From positions 62,001 to 126,000 of the forward strand of contig NZ_AMSG01000003.1 of NCBI RefSeq assembly GCF_000300875.1: 64,000 nt of DNA. Reading direction: 5' to 3'. Made by a program: the position numbers and the translations under genes. Shown in pieces: positions 50,358-60,397 of this stretch (positions are counted from its first letter, which is position 1; every line of letters begins with the position of its first letter). Below the pieces are notes generated by a model. It did no database searches. It was not told the DNA's origin and saw only the letters and a list, made by a program, of their open reading frames with translations. Origin of the DNA: Galbibacter marinus (GTDB taxonomy: Bacteria > Bacteroidota > Bacteroidia > Flavobacteriales > Flavobacteriaceae).

Positions 50358-52052
50358 CTAATCGCGGATTAATTTTTTGTACTTGATACGTTTTGGTGTT
50401 ATATCAGCACCAAGACGTTTACGCTTATTCTCTTCGTAATCCGAGAATCCTCCTTCAAAGAAATATACTTCTGAATTCCCCTCAAAGGCAAGAATATGTG
50501 TACAAATTCTGTCTAAAAACCAACGGTCGTGAGATATAACAACGGCACAACCAGCAAAGTTTTCCAAACCTTCTTCTAGGGCTCTTAAGGTGTTTACATC
50601 CAAGTCATTAGTAGGCTCATCGAGTAAAAGGACGTTTCCTTCTTCTTTTAGAGTCATAGCTAAATGTAGCCTATTACGCTCTCCACCAGACAAGGTATCC
50701 ACCTTTTTGTTTTGTTCACTACCTGCGAAATTAAAACGGCTCAAATAGGCACGTGAGTTTACCTGCCTTCCTCCCATCATAACGAGTTCTTGTCCATCGG
50801 AGAAATTCTCATAAATGGATTTTGAAGGATCGATATTAGAATGGGATTGGTCAACATAGGCAATTTTTGCTGTTTCACCGACCTCAAAGCTCCCCTTATC
50901 CGGCGCTTCTTCGCCCATAATCATTTTAAAAATGGTCGTTTTTCCCGCCCCATTAGGACCAATAATACCGACAATTCCAGCTTGTGGAAGACTAAAGTTT
51001 AGATCCTCATAAAGTAATTTATCACCAAAGGCCTTTGAAACCCCTTTGGCCTCAATCACATTAGTACCCAAACGTGGACCATTAGGAATATAAATTTCTA
51101 ATTTCTCATCTAGCTTATTTTGATCTTCATTTAAGAGTTTATCATAATTGTTCAGACGCGCCTTTTGTTTGGCTTGTCTTCCCTTTGGAGCCATTCGTAC
51201 CCATTCCAATTCTCGCTCGAGTGTTTTTTGTCGTTTAGAAGCTTGCTTTTGTTCTTGAGCTAATCGTTTAGATTTTTGATCTAACCACGATGAATAGTTC
51301 CCTTTCCAAGGAATACCCTCTCCTCTGTCTAATTCTAAGATCCAACCAGCTACATTATCCAAGAAATATCTATCGTGCGTTACTGCTATGACAGTCCCTT
51401 TGTATTGCTGCAAATGTTGTTCCAACCACAAAACAGATTCAGCATCTAGGTGGTTGGTTGGCTCATCAAGCAAAAGAATATCAGGTTCTTGGAGTAACAA
51501 TCTACAAAGTGCAACACGTCGGCGCTCTCCTCCAGAAAGTACATTAATTGGTGTATCCGGTTCAGGTGTTCTTAAAGCGTCCATGGCGATTTCTAGCTTG
51601 GTATCCAGTTCCCATGCGTTACTTGCATCGATCTTATCTTGCAGTTCAGCTTGACGATCCATGAGTTTTTGCATCTTATCAGCATCCTCATAGACCTCTG
51701 GTAGACCGAACATGTCGTTTATTTTGTTGTATTCATCGAGAATACCTACAGTTTCAGAAACTCCTTCTTTTACGATGTCAATGACTGTTTTAGAGTCATC
51801 TAATTTAGGTTCCTGTGCTAGATACCCGACAGAGTATCCAGAGGAGAATACAACATCCCCTTGGTAGTTTTTTTCTTCTCCAGCAATAATTCGAAGAAGT
51901 GTAGATTTTCCTGAACCATTTAAACCTAAGATTCCAATCTTCGCTCCGTAAAAGAAGCTCAAATAGATATCCTTTAAAACTTGTTTATTTGTGCTCTGGT
52001 ATGTTTTTGATACTCCGGACATGGAGAATATCACTTTCTTATCATCAGCCAT
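50358..52052 (-). CDS. ettA: Energy-dependent translational throttle protein EttA
   Basis: A 564-aa ABC-F protein with two nucleotide-binding domains and no membrane part; it binds the ribosomal E site and gates the first peptide bond according to ATP/ADP. Walker A motifs are GLNGSGKSTLL (NBD1) and GPNGAGKTTIF (NBD2); both signature motifs (LSGGERRRV, LSGGERNRL) and Walker B/LLLDEPTNHLD and LLLDEPTNDLD are present. The arm and linker (about 235-310) contain KSKRLAQEQKQASKRQKT and the EttA-typical GRQAKQKARLNNYDKLL. The length matches EttA rather than the shorter Uup or YheS. Confidence 0.95.
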   Translation of the reverse strand: MADDKKVIFSMSGVSKTYQSTNKQVLKDIYLSFFYGAKIGILGLNGSGKSTLLRIIAGEEKNYQGDVVFSSGYSVGYLAQEPKLDDSKTVIDIVKEGVSETVGILDEYNKINDMFGLPEVYEDADKMQKLMDRQAELQDKIDASNAWELDTKLEIAMDALRTPEPDTPINVLSGGERRRVALCRLLLQEPDILLLDEPTNHLDAESVLWLEQHLQQYKGTVIAVTHDRYFLDNVAGWILELDRGEGIPWKGNYSSWLDQKSKRLAQEQKQASKRQKTLERELEWVRMAPKGRQAKQKARLNNYDKLLNEDQNKLDEKLEIYIPNGPRLGTNVIEAKGVSKAFGDKLLYEDLNFSLPQAGIVGIIGPNGAGKTTIFKMIMGEEAPDKGSFEVGETAKIAYVDQSHSNIDPSKSIYENFSDGQELVMMGGRQVNSRAYLSRFNFAGSEQNKKVDTLSGGERNRLHLAMTLKEEGNVLLLDEPTNDLDVNTLRALEEGLENFAGCAVVISHDRWFLDRICTHILAFEGNSEVYFFEGGFSDYEENKRKRLGADITPKRIKYKKLIRD

Positions 52053-52133
52053 TATATTCTCTTATTTTTCTATTTTGTTAGTATTTTAATTTGCTACTCT
52101 AGTGATTTAATAATTTGAACATCTGGGTGTGAC

Positions 52134-52334
52134 TTATACTCTTCCTTTTAATGCATTAAACACCCACGCGATGGCGAAAAACCCCACTCCAACAGATGCA
52201 AACCCGTATCCTGCAACATCATCATAACGAAATGCTCCCAATGCGATAAGCCCACATCCAACGATGATCATGATCCAAGTTGCCCAAGCTAAAACTGTAT
52301 TTTTATTCATGCCTTGTCCTGTCTTATTTTTCAT
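52134..52334 (-). CDS. CAL67264-family membrane protein
   Basis: A short inner-membrane protein of 66 aa from the ATG at 52334 (58 aa from 52310). It has two hydrophobic segments separated by FRYDDVAGYG; NTVLAWATWIMIIVGCG and GVGFFAIAWVFNALKGRV are the near-invariant family sequence, named after Gramella forsetii CAL67264. A longer frame to 52397 is rejected: the extra residues fall upstream of the likely transcription start near 52364. The function is unknown. It is divergent from the carboxylase gene. Confidence 0.87.
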   Translation of the reverse strand: MKNKTGQGMNKNTVLAWATWIMIIVGCGLIALGAFRYDDVAGYGFASVGVGFFAIAWVFNALKGRV

Positions 52335-52507
52335 ATAATCTCTATTGCGTATTTTCCAATTGACAAATATCGTACAATTTAAGCAATTATTAAACAATTC
52401 GATTTGGCTTGATTTTGTATTTTAGCAGAATATACAAGGAGTTTTAATGCATCAAAATATTAGAACGTTTGTTTTACAAAGTCTCACGCTAATAGAATCA
52501 CAGTTTA

Positions 52508-54136
52508 ATGGATTTAAAATTCAATCAGAACGAAGATCATAATAAATTATCAGTCTCTTCCTTAAAGCGCAAATTAGCTAAGGTATCATTGGGTGGTGGA
52601 GAAAGTCGAATAGAAAAATTACACGCTCAAGGAAAACTAACAGCTAGAGAGCGAATCGACTATCTTTTAGATAAAAATGCTACGGCTATTGAAATTGGTG
52701 CCTTGGCTGGTGATCAGATGTATCAAGAGCACGGTGGTTGCCCCTCAGCAGGTGTAGTTGTGAAAATCGGCTATATTGGTGGTAAACAATGTATTGTTGT
52801 AGCCAATGACGCCACAGTAAAAGCAGGAGCATGGTTTCCTATTACTGGAAAGAAAAATCTTCGAGCTCAAGAAATATCCATTGAAAACAGATTGCCTATT
52901 ATTTATCTTGTTGATAGCGCGGGTGTCTACCTTCCAATGCAGGACGAAATTTTCCCAGACAAAGAACACTTTGGTCGAATTTTTAGAAACAATGCCCAAA
53001 TGAGCAGCATGGGTATTACCCAGATCGCGGTGGTAATGGGTAGTTGTGTAGCCGGTGGAGCATATCTACCAATTATGAGTGATGAAGCTATTATTGTAGA
53101 AAACACTGGTAGTATATTTTTAGCGGGGAGTTATTTAGTAAAAGCCGCCATTGGTGAACAAATAGACAACCAAACCCTTGGAGGTGCCACTACACATTCA
53201 GAGATCAGTGGAGTTACGGATTATAAAGCCAAGGATGATCAACATGCTTTGGATATTGTTAAAAATATAATGGATAAAATTGGAGAGGAACCTAAGGCTG
53301 GCTTCAATCGCAAAAAAACCATCAAACCCTTATTCGAACCACAAGACATCTACGGACTTCTTCCCAAGAGTCGTACCCAGCCATATGATACTTACGAAAT
53401 TATCGAACGATTAATCGATGCCAATTCTCTTGAAGAGTATAAAGCGGGTTACGGAAAAACCATTATTTGCGCTTATGCTAGAATCGATGGATGGGCCGTC
53501 GGTATTGTGGCCAATCAACGAAAAATGGTCAAAACTAAAAAGGGTGAATTACAGTTTGGAGGGGTGATTTATTCAGACTCTGCGGATAAAGCCACTCGAT
53601 TTATCGCCAATTGTAATCAAAAGAAAATCCCGCTAGTGTTCCTACAGGATGTTACTGGGTTTATGGTTGGTAGTAAATCCGAACATGGAGGAATCATTAA
53701 GGATGGTGCTAAAATGGTGAATGCTGTATCGAATTCTGTCGTGCCAAAATTCACTGTCATAATGGGTAATTCCTATGGAGCAGGAAACTATGCTATGTGT
53801 GGAAAGGCTTATGATCCAAAGTTAATTGTAGCATGGCCTAGCGCAGAATTAGCAGTAATGGGAGGAGCACAAGCAGCAAAAGTTTTGTTGCAAATCGAGA
53901 CAGCTTCTCTAAAGAAAAAAGGTGAAGAGATTTCAGAGCAGCAACACCAGGATATGTTTGATAAAATCAAATCGAGATACGATGAGCAAACCTCACCTTA
54001 CTACGCGGCAGCTAGATTATGGACTGATGCCATTATAGACCCTTTAGATACGCGTAAATGGATAAGTATGGGAATTGAAGCAGCAAACCATGCCCCTATA
54101 ACAAAAGCCTTTAATATGGGCGTGCTTCAAACCTAA
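52508..54136 (+). CDS. Acyl-CoA carboxylase beta subunit (methylcrotonyl-type)
   Basis: A 542-aa carboxyltransferase subunit of a biotin-dependent acyl-CoA carboxylase. The two crotonase-fold halves contain LVDSAGVYLPMQDEIFPDKEHFGRIFRN, close to the MCC beta motif, and GSCVAGGAYLPIMSDEAI plus GNSYGAGNYAMCGKAY. These favour 3-methylcrotonyl-CoA carboxylase (leucine breakdown) over propionyl-CoA carboxylase. The biotin carboxylase/biotin carrier alpha subunit is not adjacent. Together with the fused E1 it suggests branched-chain amino-acid degradation. Confidence 0.87.
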   Translation: MDLKFNQNEDHNKLSVSSLKRKLAKVSLGGGESRIEKLHAQGKLTARERIDYLLDKNATAIEIGALAGDQMYQEHGGCPSAGVVVKIGYIGGKQCIVVANDATVKAGAWFPITGKKNLRAQEISIENRLPIIYLVDSAGVYLPMQDEIFPDKEHFGRIFRNNAQMSSMGITQIAVVMGSCVAGGAYLPIMSDEAIIVENTGSIFLAGSYLVKAAIGEQIDNQTLGGATTHSEISGVTDYKAKDDQHALDIVKNIMDKIGEEPKAGFNRKKTIKPLFEPQDIYGLLPKSRTQPYDTYEIIERLIDANSLEEYKAGYGKTIICAYARIDGWAVGIVANQRKMVKTKKGELQFGGVIYSDSADKATRFIANCNQKKIPLVFLQDVTGFMVGSKSEHGGIIKDGAKMVNAVSNSVVPKFTVIMGNSYGAGNYAMCGKAYDPKLIVAWPSAELAVMGGAQAAKVLLQIETASLKKKGEEISEQQHQDMFDKIKSRYDEQTSPYYAAARLWTDAIIDPLDTRKWISMGIEAANHAPITKAFNMGVLQT

Positions 54137-54196
54137 GAATGTACAAAGCTAAAATATAACAACACCTTTATATAAGTCATGTTAAAGTTTAACAAG

Positions 54197-55288
54197 TCAA
54201 GGTTTTACAGATTTTTCAACAGTAGCTTTCCTTTTGATTTTACCATTCTCTGTTTCTAAAAAAGCATCGGTAAAGTACACCTCTTTTGGATTCTCAAATT
54301 TATCGAGGGAACTAAGATTTTTTATGTTTTCAAGTAACTTAGCGTCTTGTCTCCCTTCGATGATCAATATTAATTTTTGACCAAGAGAAGCCTCCTCTAT
54401 TCCATGGACAAAAAAGCGGGTAGTAATAACTTCTGCTAGTTTTTTCTCTATTTGTTCAGGAATCAATTTGACCCCTCCAGAATTTATAACATGATCAATG
54501 CGACCTTTCCACTGAAACTCGTCAGCACTAACAAGTTCCACCAAATCATTGGTGACAATAACTTCTTCTGCAATATTGGGCGCATCAATTACAAGACATC
54601 CTCTATCGTCAATGCCAATAGTAATATTAGGTAATATCTTAAAATTAGAGGTCGCTAAGTTTTCTGAATTCGAAAAATTATTAATCTTTTTAGCAGCAAT
54701 ATGGGTCACAGTTTCTGTCATCCCATAGGTTTCGAAAATTTCTGATGATTTGTCCTGAAGGCTATCTATCAGAGAGCTCGAAATAGGTGCACCACCAACA
54801 ATCATTTTTTTTATCTGATCGATTTTAGGTAGTGAATTTTCAACTTGTAATGGTATCATGGCCGAGAAGTCATATATTTTATCCAACCCCTCTAAAGGAG
54901 ATACACTTGGTTCTACTAAATCAATTTCCAATCCTAGAATCATTGCACGAACTAACATCATTTTCCCAGCAATAAACCCTGCCGGAAGGCAGTGAAGAGC
55001 ACTATCCCCTACATTTATTCCAAAAAAATCTCCTGAAGCTATGGCTGAATTGACCATGGCCTGTTTTTGAACACGAATAGGCTTAGCCTCACCGGTTGAT
55101 CCAGAGGTGCGAACATACATAAAAGACTTCTCATTTAACCAATCCATTAAAAAATCACCAATGGATTGTTCATAAGGCTCACCTTCCTTTATATAACTAT
55201 ATGCCACTTCCATTAAATCCTCTCGGTCAAAATAGGAGCCATTTAGTTTAAATCTTAAGTGAACCTTATCATAGCTAGGTGTATTCAT
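54197..55288 (-). CDS. menE: o-Succinylbenzoate-CoA ligase MenE
   Basis: A 363-aa adenylate-forming enzyme of the menaquinone pathway, shorter than classical MenE (about 450 aa), as is usual in Bacteroidota. The ATP motif is YVRTSGSTGEAKPI, the second core motif FETYGMTETVTHIA, and HVINSGGVKLIP plus GKIKRKATV carry the hinge and the catalytic lysine. It is the 3'-most gene of the minus-strand men cluster, preceded by the CPBP protease gene with 93 bp between. The carboxylase gene is convergent. Confidence 0.9.
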   Translation of the reverse strand: MNTPSYDKVHLRFKLNGSYFDREDLMEVAYSYIKEGEPYEQSIGDFLMDWLNEKSFMYVRTSGSTGEAKPIRVQKQAMVNSAIASGDFFGINVGDSALHCLPAGFIAGKMMLVRAMILGLEIDLVEPSVSPLEGLDKIYDFSAMIPLQVENSLPKIDQIKKMIVGGAPISSSLIDSLQDKSSEIFETYGMTETVTHIAAKKINNFSNSENLATSNFKILPNITIGIDDRGCLVIDAPNIAEEVIVTNDLVELVSADEFQWKGRIDHVINSGGVKLIPEQIEKKLAEVITTRFFVHGIEEASLGQKLILIIEGRQDAKLLENIKNLSSLDKFENPKEVYFTDAFLETENGKIKRKATVEKSVKP

Positions 55289-55381
55289 CGTCGTATTTTT
55301 GCGTTAAACTAGAAGTCAACAATTGTTCTCCAAAGTTATCACTGAAATTTTAAAATTAAAAGCGCATCGAACAATAGTTTT

Positions 55382-56296
55382 TTAGCTTTTTAATTCTAAT
55401 TTAGATTTTTCTACCTCCCCAGTTAATCTGTACTTCCAGCGGTTCCAGTTATACTTTTTAGAAAAAATAAAAACAAGTATCGGAAAGATAATAAAAACGG
55501 GCACAAATACATCATAGCCCAGTTTTGGGGTAGAGACATCCTTTAAAACAGATTCCGTCTGAAAGGCAGTCCAGGTAGCGGTAACTAACAACACAGTTAC
55601 CAGGTTGTTTGCCGCATGAAAACCTAAGGCTAGCTCCATACCCTCGTCCATTAAGGTGATGATGCCCAGAAAAAAACCTGTTCCTATATAGTATATCATA
55701 ATTCCATATCCAAGCTTTTCAACTTCAGGGTTTGCGATATGCATTAATCCGAATAATACAGATGTAACCACAAGAGGAACCCATCTGTTTTTGGCAAAAA
55801 TGCCTATGCCCTGCATCATGTATCCTCGAAACAGATATTCCTCGAAACTAGTTTGTAACGGCACCAGTAGTATGGCAATAACCACCAAAGATAAAAATGG
55901 TACTAAATCGAAATTCCAGATATAATTTTCTGGGTTTAGATAGTAATCTAAAACAACAAAAAAAGCTGTGATAGCACCCCAAAGAACAAATGAAAATAAA
56001 ATGCGCTTCCAATCAATCTTCTTTCGAGAGGTAGTTAAGGAGGTAATACTTTGTTGATGAATTAACTTCACCCAGACTAATAAAATAAACAAAGCAATTG
56101 CTAAGGGTAACAACATGGTAATTAAAACAAGGTTCGACCCAATCTTATCTACCATGACTTGCATGATCTCATCTGTGCTTTGAGGGGTGTTTAAAACGGC
56201 AATATAATTTATAATAATTATTCCGATAAAACCCGTAGGGATCACCAAATATTTCCAAAGGCCTAATTGCCCACGATATCCTTGCTCTATGTACAT
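55382..56296 (-). CDS. CPBP-family intramembrane metalloprotease
   Basis: A 304-aa integral membrane protease-like protein with about eight segments. The CPBP (Abi/Rce1) motifs are all present: EEYLFRG with E152, E153 and R157; the FxxxH-type LFGLMHIANPE with H187; and GFHAANN with H227. The charged tail ends KSKLELKS. It lies 6 bp from menC and is probably co-transcribed with it. Functions known in the family include bacteriocin immunity and prenyl-protein processing; a role in menaquinone synthesis is unproven. Confidence 0.88.
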   Translation of the reverse strand: MYIEQGYRGQLGLWKYLVIPTGFIGIIIINYIAVLNTPQSTDEIMQVMVDKIGSNLVLITMLLPLAIALFILLVWVKLIHQQSITSLTTSRKKIDWKRILFSFVLWGAITAFFVVLDYYLNPENYIWNFDLVPFLSLVVIAILLVPLQTSFEEYLFRGYMMQGIGIFAKNRWVPLVVTSVLFGLMHIANPEVEKLGYGIMIYYIGTGFFLGIITLMDEGMELALGFHAANNLVTVLLVTATWTAFQTESVLKDVSTPKLGYDVFVPVFIIFPILVFIFSKKYNWNRWKYRLTGEVEKSKLELKS

Positions 56297-56302
56297 AATT
56301 TA

Positions 56303-57346
56303 TTAAAGTTTGAAGTATTTAGTATCCCATTTCCCACTGGTTTTGTAATATAATTTCTCTCCAATAACCTCTAGTGGTGAGTCGATATTATTAGAATATA
56401 GACTACCAGTACCCAATCCTTGGGGCATAGGATTGTTTAGTGTATAGGTCCACTGGGCGATAGCATTCAGACCTACATTACTTTCCAAGGCAGAAGTGAC
56501 CCACCAGTTAATTGAACTCTTTTGGCAGAGATCGATCCATTGTTCTGTACCTTTAAACCCTCCTATTAAGCTTGGTTTAAAAATAAGGTATTGCGGACTT
56601 ATGATTTTAAGTAATTTTTCTTTTTCTTCCAACTCAAATACACCAATGAGTTCTTCATCTAGAGCTATAGGTAAAGGTGTTTTGCTACAAAGTTCAGCCA
56701 TTTCTTCCCACTGGCCTTGTTTAATAGGTTGCTCTATGGAATGTAAATCTAGATCAGCCAGTTGCTGGAGTTTTGGTAAGGCATCCTCAAGGTTAAAAGC
56801 TCCGTTAGCATCCACACGTAGTTCAATATCAGTGGCACTAAATTCTTTTCGAATAGCAGTTAAAAGTTTTAATTCCGTAGCAAAGTCAATTGCGCCAATT
56901 TTCATTTTAATACAGCCAAAACCTTGTTCAATTTTCTGTTGAATCTGAGACCTCATAAAATCCTCATCACCCATCCAAATAAGACCATTGATCGCTATAC
57001 CGCTTTGTGAGCGTGTAAACTTTGAATTAAACAGTTCAAACGGATCCTTACTTGATAGTGAAATAAAAGCTTGCTCTACTCCACTTTGAATGGAAGGGTA
57101 CTCCAACAGGTTGTCCCAGAGCTTTTCAAATCCTAAATTAATATGATCACAGGCCCATTGTAGTTTGGATTCGTAATCGGGCCGGTCGTCTATACTCAAC
57201 CCAGGTAATAAACCACATTCTCCTATCCCAACCTTCTCCTTATCTTGAATTACGATAAACCAGGTTTCTTTTTGCCGCAACACACCTCTAGAGGTTCCAC
57301 TGGGCTTGTTAAATTTTAATATGTGTTTTCTGTAATATGCCTTCAT
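56303..57346 (-). CDS. menC: o-Succinylbenzoate synthase MenC
   Basis: A 347-aa enolase-superfamily enzyme that dehydrates SHCHC to o-succinylbenzoate. The metal and acid/base residues sit in IKMKIGAIDF (K-x-K), RVDANGAF, ALDEEL and IFKPSLIGGF. GECGLLPGLSIDDRPDYE is the N-terminal capping domain typical of Bacteroidota MenC. The start codon directly follows the upstream hydrolase stop codon with no gap, so translation is coupled. Confidence 0.93.
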   Translation of the reverse strand: MKAYYRKHILKFNKPSGTSRGVLRQKETWFIVIQDKEKVGIGECGLLPGLSIDDRPDYESKLQWACDHINLGFEKLWDNLLEYPSIQSGVEQAFISLSSKDPFELFNSKFTRSQSGIAINGLIWMGDEDFMRSQIQQKIEQGFGCIKMKIGAIDFATELKLLTAIRKEFSATDIELRVDANGAFNLEDALPKLQQLADLDLHSIEQPIKQGQWEEMAELCSKTPLPIALDEELIGVFELEEKEKLLKIISPQYLIFKPSLIGGFKGTEQWIDLCQKSSINWWVTSALESNVGLNAIAQWTYTLNNPMPQGLGTGSLYSNNIDSPLEVIGEKLYYKTSGKWDTKYFKL

Positions 57347-58024
57347 CTATATTTCGATGCTTTCACCAATACTGAGTAACATCAAATCTTTCTGAGACTC
57401 ATAAAATTTCTTTTTTGCTTCCTCGTGGTCAATCTCGATATAACCAAAGGTATCGTAATGATATCCCAATATCTTGTCACAAGCAACAAAATTAGAAGCG
57501 ACTATAGCGTCCTGAATTCCCATGGTAAAATTATCTCCAATTGGCAGAACAGCCAAATCCAAGTTGGTTCGAAGCGGTATAAGCTTCATGTCCATGGTCA
57601 GCGCGGTATCGCCAGCGATATATATGTTTTTTCGTTCCCCTTCAAGTACAAACCCTCCTGGCTGCCCTCCATAGGTTCCATCGGCAAAGGAAGATGAGTG
57701 TATGGCATTGACATACCTAAGTACTCCAAACTCAAAGTCCCAACTACCCCCGTGATTCATAGGGTGAGTGTCAAAACCTTTATCACTGTAGTAATCGGCA
57801 ATTTCTGCGTTGGAAATAATTACAGCTCCTGTTCTTTTAGCAATAGACTCTACATCTAGAGTGTGATCACCATGCGCATGGGTTATAAGTATATAATCTG
57901 CTTTGATTGATTCAACATCAATATGAGAAGCTTTTTCGTTTCCTGAAATAAATGGATCTACTAAGAGATTAATTTCCTCTATCTGAATTCCAAGACAGGC
58001 GTGTCCGTAGAATGTAATTTTCAT
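57347..58024 (-). CDS. Metal-dependent hydrolase, UPF0173 type
   Basis: A 225-aa metallo-beta-lactamase-fold hydrolase. The zinc motif ITHAHGDHTLD (H-x-H-x-D-H) is followed by single histidines MNHGGSWDFEFG and HYDTFGY, and IAGDTALTMD supplies the bridging aspartate. Family members are called UPF0173/YtkL and have no settled substrate. The gene abuts menC without any spacing and may be part of the men transcript. Confidence 0.88.
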   Translation of the reverse strand: MKITFYGHACLGIQIEEINLLVDPFISGNEKASHIDVESIKADYILITHAHGDHTLDVESIAKRTGAVIISNAEIADYYSDKGFDTHPMNHGGSWDFEFGVLRYVNAIHSSSFADGTYGGQPGGFVLEGERKNIYIAGDTALTMDMKLIPLRTNLDLAVLPIGDNFTMGIQDAIVASNFVACDKILGYHYDTFGYIEIDHEEAKKKFYESQKDLMLLSIGESIEI

Positions 58025-58118
58025 GTTTTTTGATTTTGCTTAAGATAATACTTTGCTTCGAATCAAGGTTCAAAGTTTAAATTTAAACAATTAAACTAAA
58101 AACTACTAAAATGATTTC

Positions 58119-60068
58119 TTATTTGAAAACAAACCAAAAGTGAACACCATTAACATCAGTATCTACATTTAAAATAGAGCGAAGTTGATTGGCCAACCTT
58201 CTAATAAGATTCAATCCCATAGATCCTGAAGCGTCCACATCAAAACCGGGAGGCAAACCAATCCCATCATCTTTGTAATCAAATAATATATGCCCATTTT
58301 CTTCCTTTAACTGAATGAAAATATTACCAGTTTTCTCGCCCTTAAATGCATACTTGAACGAATTGGAGATGAGTTCATTTAATATAAGTCCAATAGGGAT
58401 GGCTCTATCGACATCTAAGGCAGCACTATGCGCATCTATATGCATGTTAATTCTGAACCCTCCTTTTTTGTAAACCGACTGAATACTTGCAGAAAGGGAC
58501 TCTATGTACTCCTGCATCTTGATAACGGAAAGATCTTCATTTTGATAGAGTTTTTGATGAATTAACGCCATGGCCTTTACCCTACTCTTTCCTTCTTCTA
58601 GGGCATTTATGGCCGATTTACTTCGAGTATTTTTAGTTTGAATACTAAGTAAACTTGAGACAACCTGAAGATTGTTCTTAACCCTGTGGTGAATTTCCTT
58701 TAACAGGGAATCCTTTTCGATCAATGAGTTTTCAATAATTTGTTTTTGATTCTCTATTAATCGCTTGTTTTTTAAACTCTTTAAATAAGCAACTACTAAA
58801 CCTATCACACATATAAAACAAAGGATAAGTGCTGATACACTGAGATAGATTGCCTTTTCTCTTTCTAATATCTCCGTTTTATTTTTCTCTAAATTTAATC
58901 GTTGACGTTCTATGGTTTCTTTTTGATTGTTCAAATCAAACTGCACCAGTAAACTCAATAATTGTTTTTTTCTACTGCTATAATCTAAGGAGTCTTTTAA
59001 TTTTACATAGCGCTTAAAAAATATGGATGCAGAATCCGGTGCACTATCTCTAAGGTAAAGATTCGCTCTTAAGCGGTTATAATTTACAGTGGTAGATTTA
59101 ACTAACTTTTGTTTGGTAACGATGCTATCGAGATACGATTTGGCCATGGTAAGATTATTTATCTCCATATAGCATTCCGCCAAATTACCCCATAAATTCA
59201 CAGTGGTTTTAGAATACCTTCCCTTATCGTACACCCGACTAGATGAAACTCCTGCCTCTAGGTAAGGAATAGCTTCTTCAAATTTATTTTGAAACATTTT
59301 GCACTTCCCTAGATTGCTTTCAATTAGTCCTTTTAGATATATAGCCTCATTAAAATCTTCTGAACTGATCAAGCTTTCATTATTGAGGTAGGTCATAATA
59401 CTCTGATGAGCAATTTCAATATCCTTTAATGCGGTATATATCGATCCATCCTTCAATAGATAGGTCCCGAGATTGTTGTAATACTCGGCCTTATAAAAAT
59501 TGTCTTCGCCTTTTCTTAATTTTGATTTATTGGCAATGGTATATTCCATCATGGCTTGGCGATAAAGTCCTAATTCAGCGTAGATATCGTAAAGAACTAC
59601 TTTCTCTCCTAAACCTTTTAATTGTCGTCGAATTTCCAATTGCTTATCGTGCAACTGCAATTCTTTATATAACTTATCTAGTGTATAAAGCAGATGGACC
59701 TTTATAGGACGATCGAGTTTTTTAAGTTTGTGCAAGAGTTCCTCTCCAATAAGGGCGCCTTTATCATAATTGCCCACATCATAATACAGCTCCGATAACA
59801 TTAGCTTATACTTAAAAACAGAAACGGAGTCCTTTTTTTTCTCAGCCGAAAGAAGCGGCTCGTTAATAGAATCTAACCAGCTATATGCTGAACTGACCGA
59901 GTATCGTCTTTTGGTTTCAAAAAAGTAATTTACCCGCTGATCCGCATCCTTCAATTCTAGGAACACCTCCAAAGGATCTTCAATGGTATCGAAATTCTGG
60001 GCAACAACCTTTAACGAGGTTCCGATAAGAAATAGGAAAATTATATATATTTTGATGAGCTTTCCCAA
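58119..60068 (-). CDS. TPR-containing membrane sensor histidine kinase (HisKA_2)
   Basis: A 649-aa sensor. A signal peptide (1-24) precedes a large periplasmic domain of TPR-like repeats (about 90-370; NNLGTYLLKDGSIYTALKDIEIA, GNLAECYMEINNLTMAKSYLDSI), one membrane segment (about 408-430) and a cytosolic kinase. The kinase is of the HisKA_2 type: EIHHRVKNNLQ with phospho-acceptor H460, then the ATP domain with LNELISNSFKYAF and GSMGLNLIRRL. The likely partner is the LytTR regulator encoded upstream on the same strand, separated by a 537-bp interval. A terminator-like hairpin lies just before its start codon. Confidence 0.87.
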   Translation of the reverse strand: MGKLIKIYIIFLFLIGTSLKVVAQNFDTIEDPLEVFLELKDADQRVNYFFETKRRYSVSSAYSWLDSINEPLLSAEKKKDSVSVFKYKLMLSELYYDVGNYDKGALIGEELLHKLKKLDRPIKVHLLYTLDKLYKELQLHDKQLEIRRQLKGLGEKVVLYDIYAELGLYRQAMMEYTIANKSKLRKGEDNFYKAEYYNNLGTYLLKDGSIYTALKDIEIAHQSIMTYLNNESLISSEDFNEAIYLKGLIESNLGKCKMFQNKFEEAIPYLEAGVSSSRVYDKGRYSKTTVNLWGNLAECYMEINNLTMAKSYLDSIVTKQKLVKSTTVNYNRLRANLYLRDSAPDSASIFFKRYVKLKDSLDYSSRKKQLLSLLVQFDLNNQKETIERQRLNLEKNKTEILEREKAIYLSVSALILCFICVIGLVVAYLKSLKNKRLIENQKQIIENSLIEKDSLLKEIHHRVKNNLQVVSSLLSIQTKNTRSKSAINALEEGKSRVKAMALIHQKLYQNEDLSVIKMQEYIESLSASIQSVYKKGGFRINMHIDAHSAALDVDRAIPIGLILNELISNSFKYAFKGEKTGNIFIQLKEENGHILFDYKDDGIGLPPGFDVDASGSMGLNLIRRLANQLRSILNVDTDVNGVHFWFVFK

Positions 60069-60107
60069 TAGTTTATATGCAAATTACTTTCCTTAATGTT
60101 TCTTTAA

Positions 60108-60136
60108 AAAAGCCTAAACATTACATTTAGGCTTTT
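60108..60136 (-). terminator. Terminator-like hairpin just upstream of the kinase gene
   Basis: AAAAGCCTAAA (60108-60118) and TTTAGGCTTTT (60126-60136) form an 11-bp stem; on the minus strand a T run follows. It could end a transcript from the gap or attenuate kinase expression. Confidence 0.75.
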
Positions 60137-60363
60137 GATCAACATATAATAATAAATCTTCCAAGCGTCATTATTATATAATTAACATCTTAACAGCGGT
60201 TAAACTTACTTCAATAAATTTAATTAATTAAATTTTTGTTGTATAAGAATACTTTTGTGTGGTAAAAATATTAAGATCGTTTTAAATCTTTCTATTTTAC
60301 AAAGGACCTCTGTCAATTTAAGTCATAGCACTTTAAAGATAGTAACCAACCTTCGTTAAAAGT

Positions 60364-60397
60364 CAAAAGAGTCTTGGGGAATTCCAAAACTCTTTTG
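60364..60397. terminator. Hairpin in the kinase-regulator gap
   Basis: CAAAAGAGT (60364-60372) pairs with ACTCTTTTG (60389-60397), with an inner TTGG/CCAA extension, so it can form on either strand. The flanking T tracts are weak. It may terminate the LytTR gene or a small RNA. Confidence 0.5.

Noticed and set aside
52335-52397. Upstream extension of the CAL67264 protein
   Set aside because: It precedes the probable transcription start and is not part of the family.
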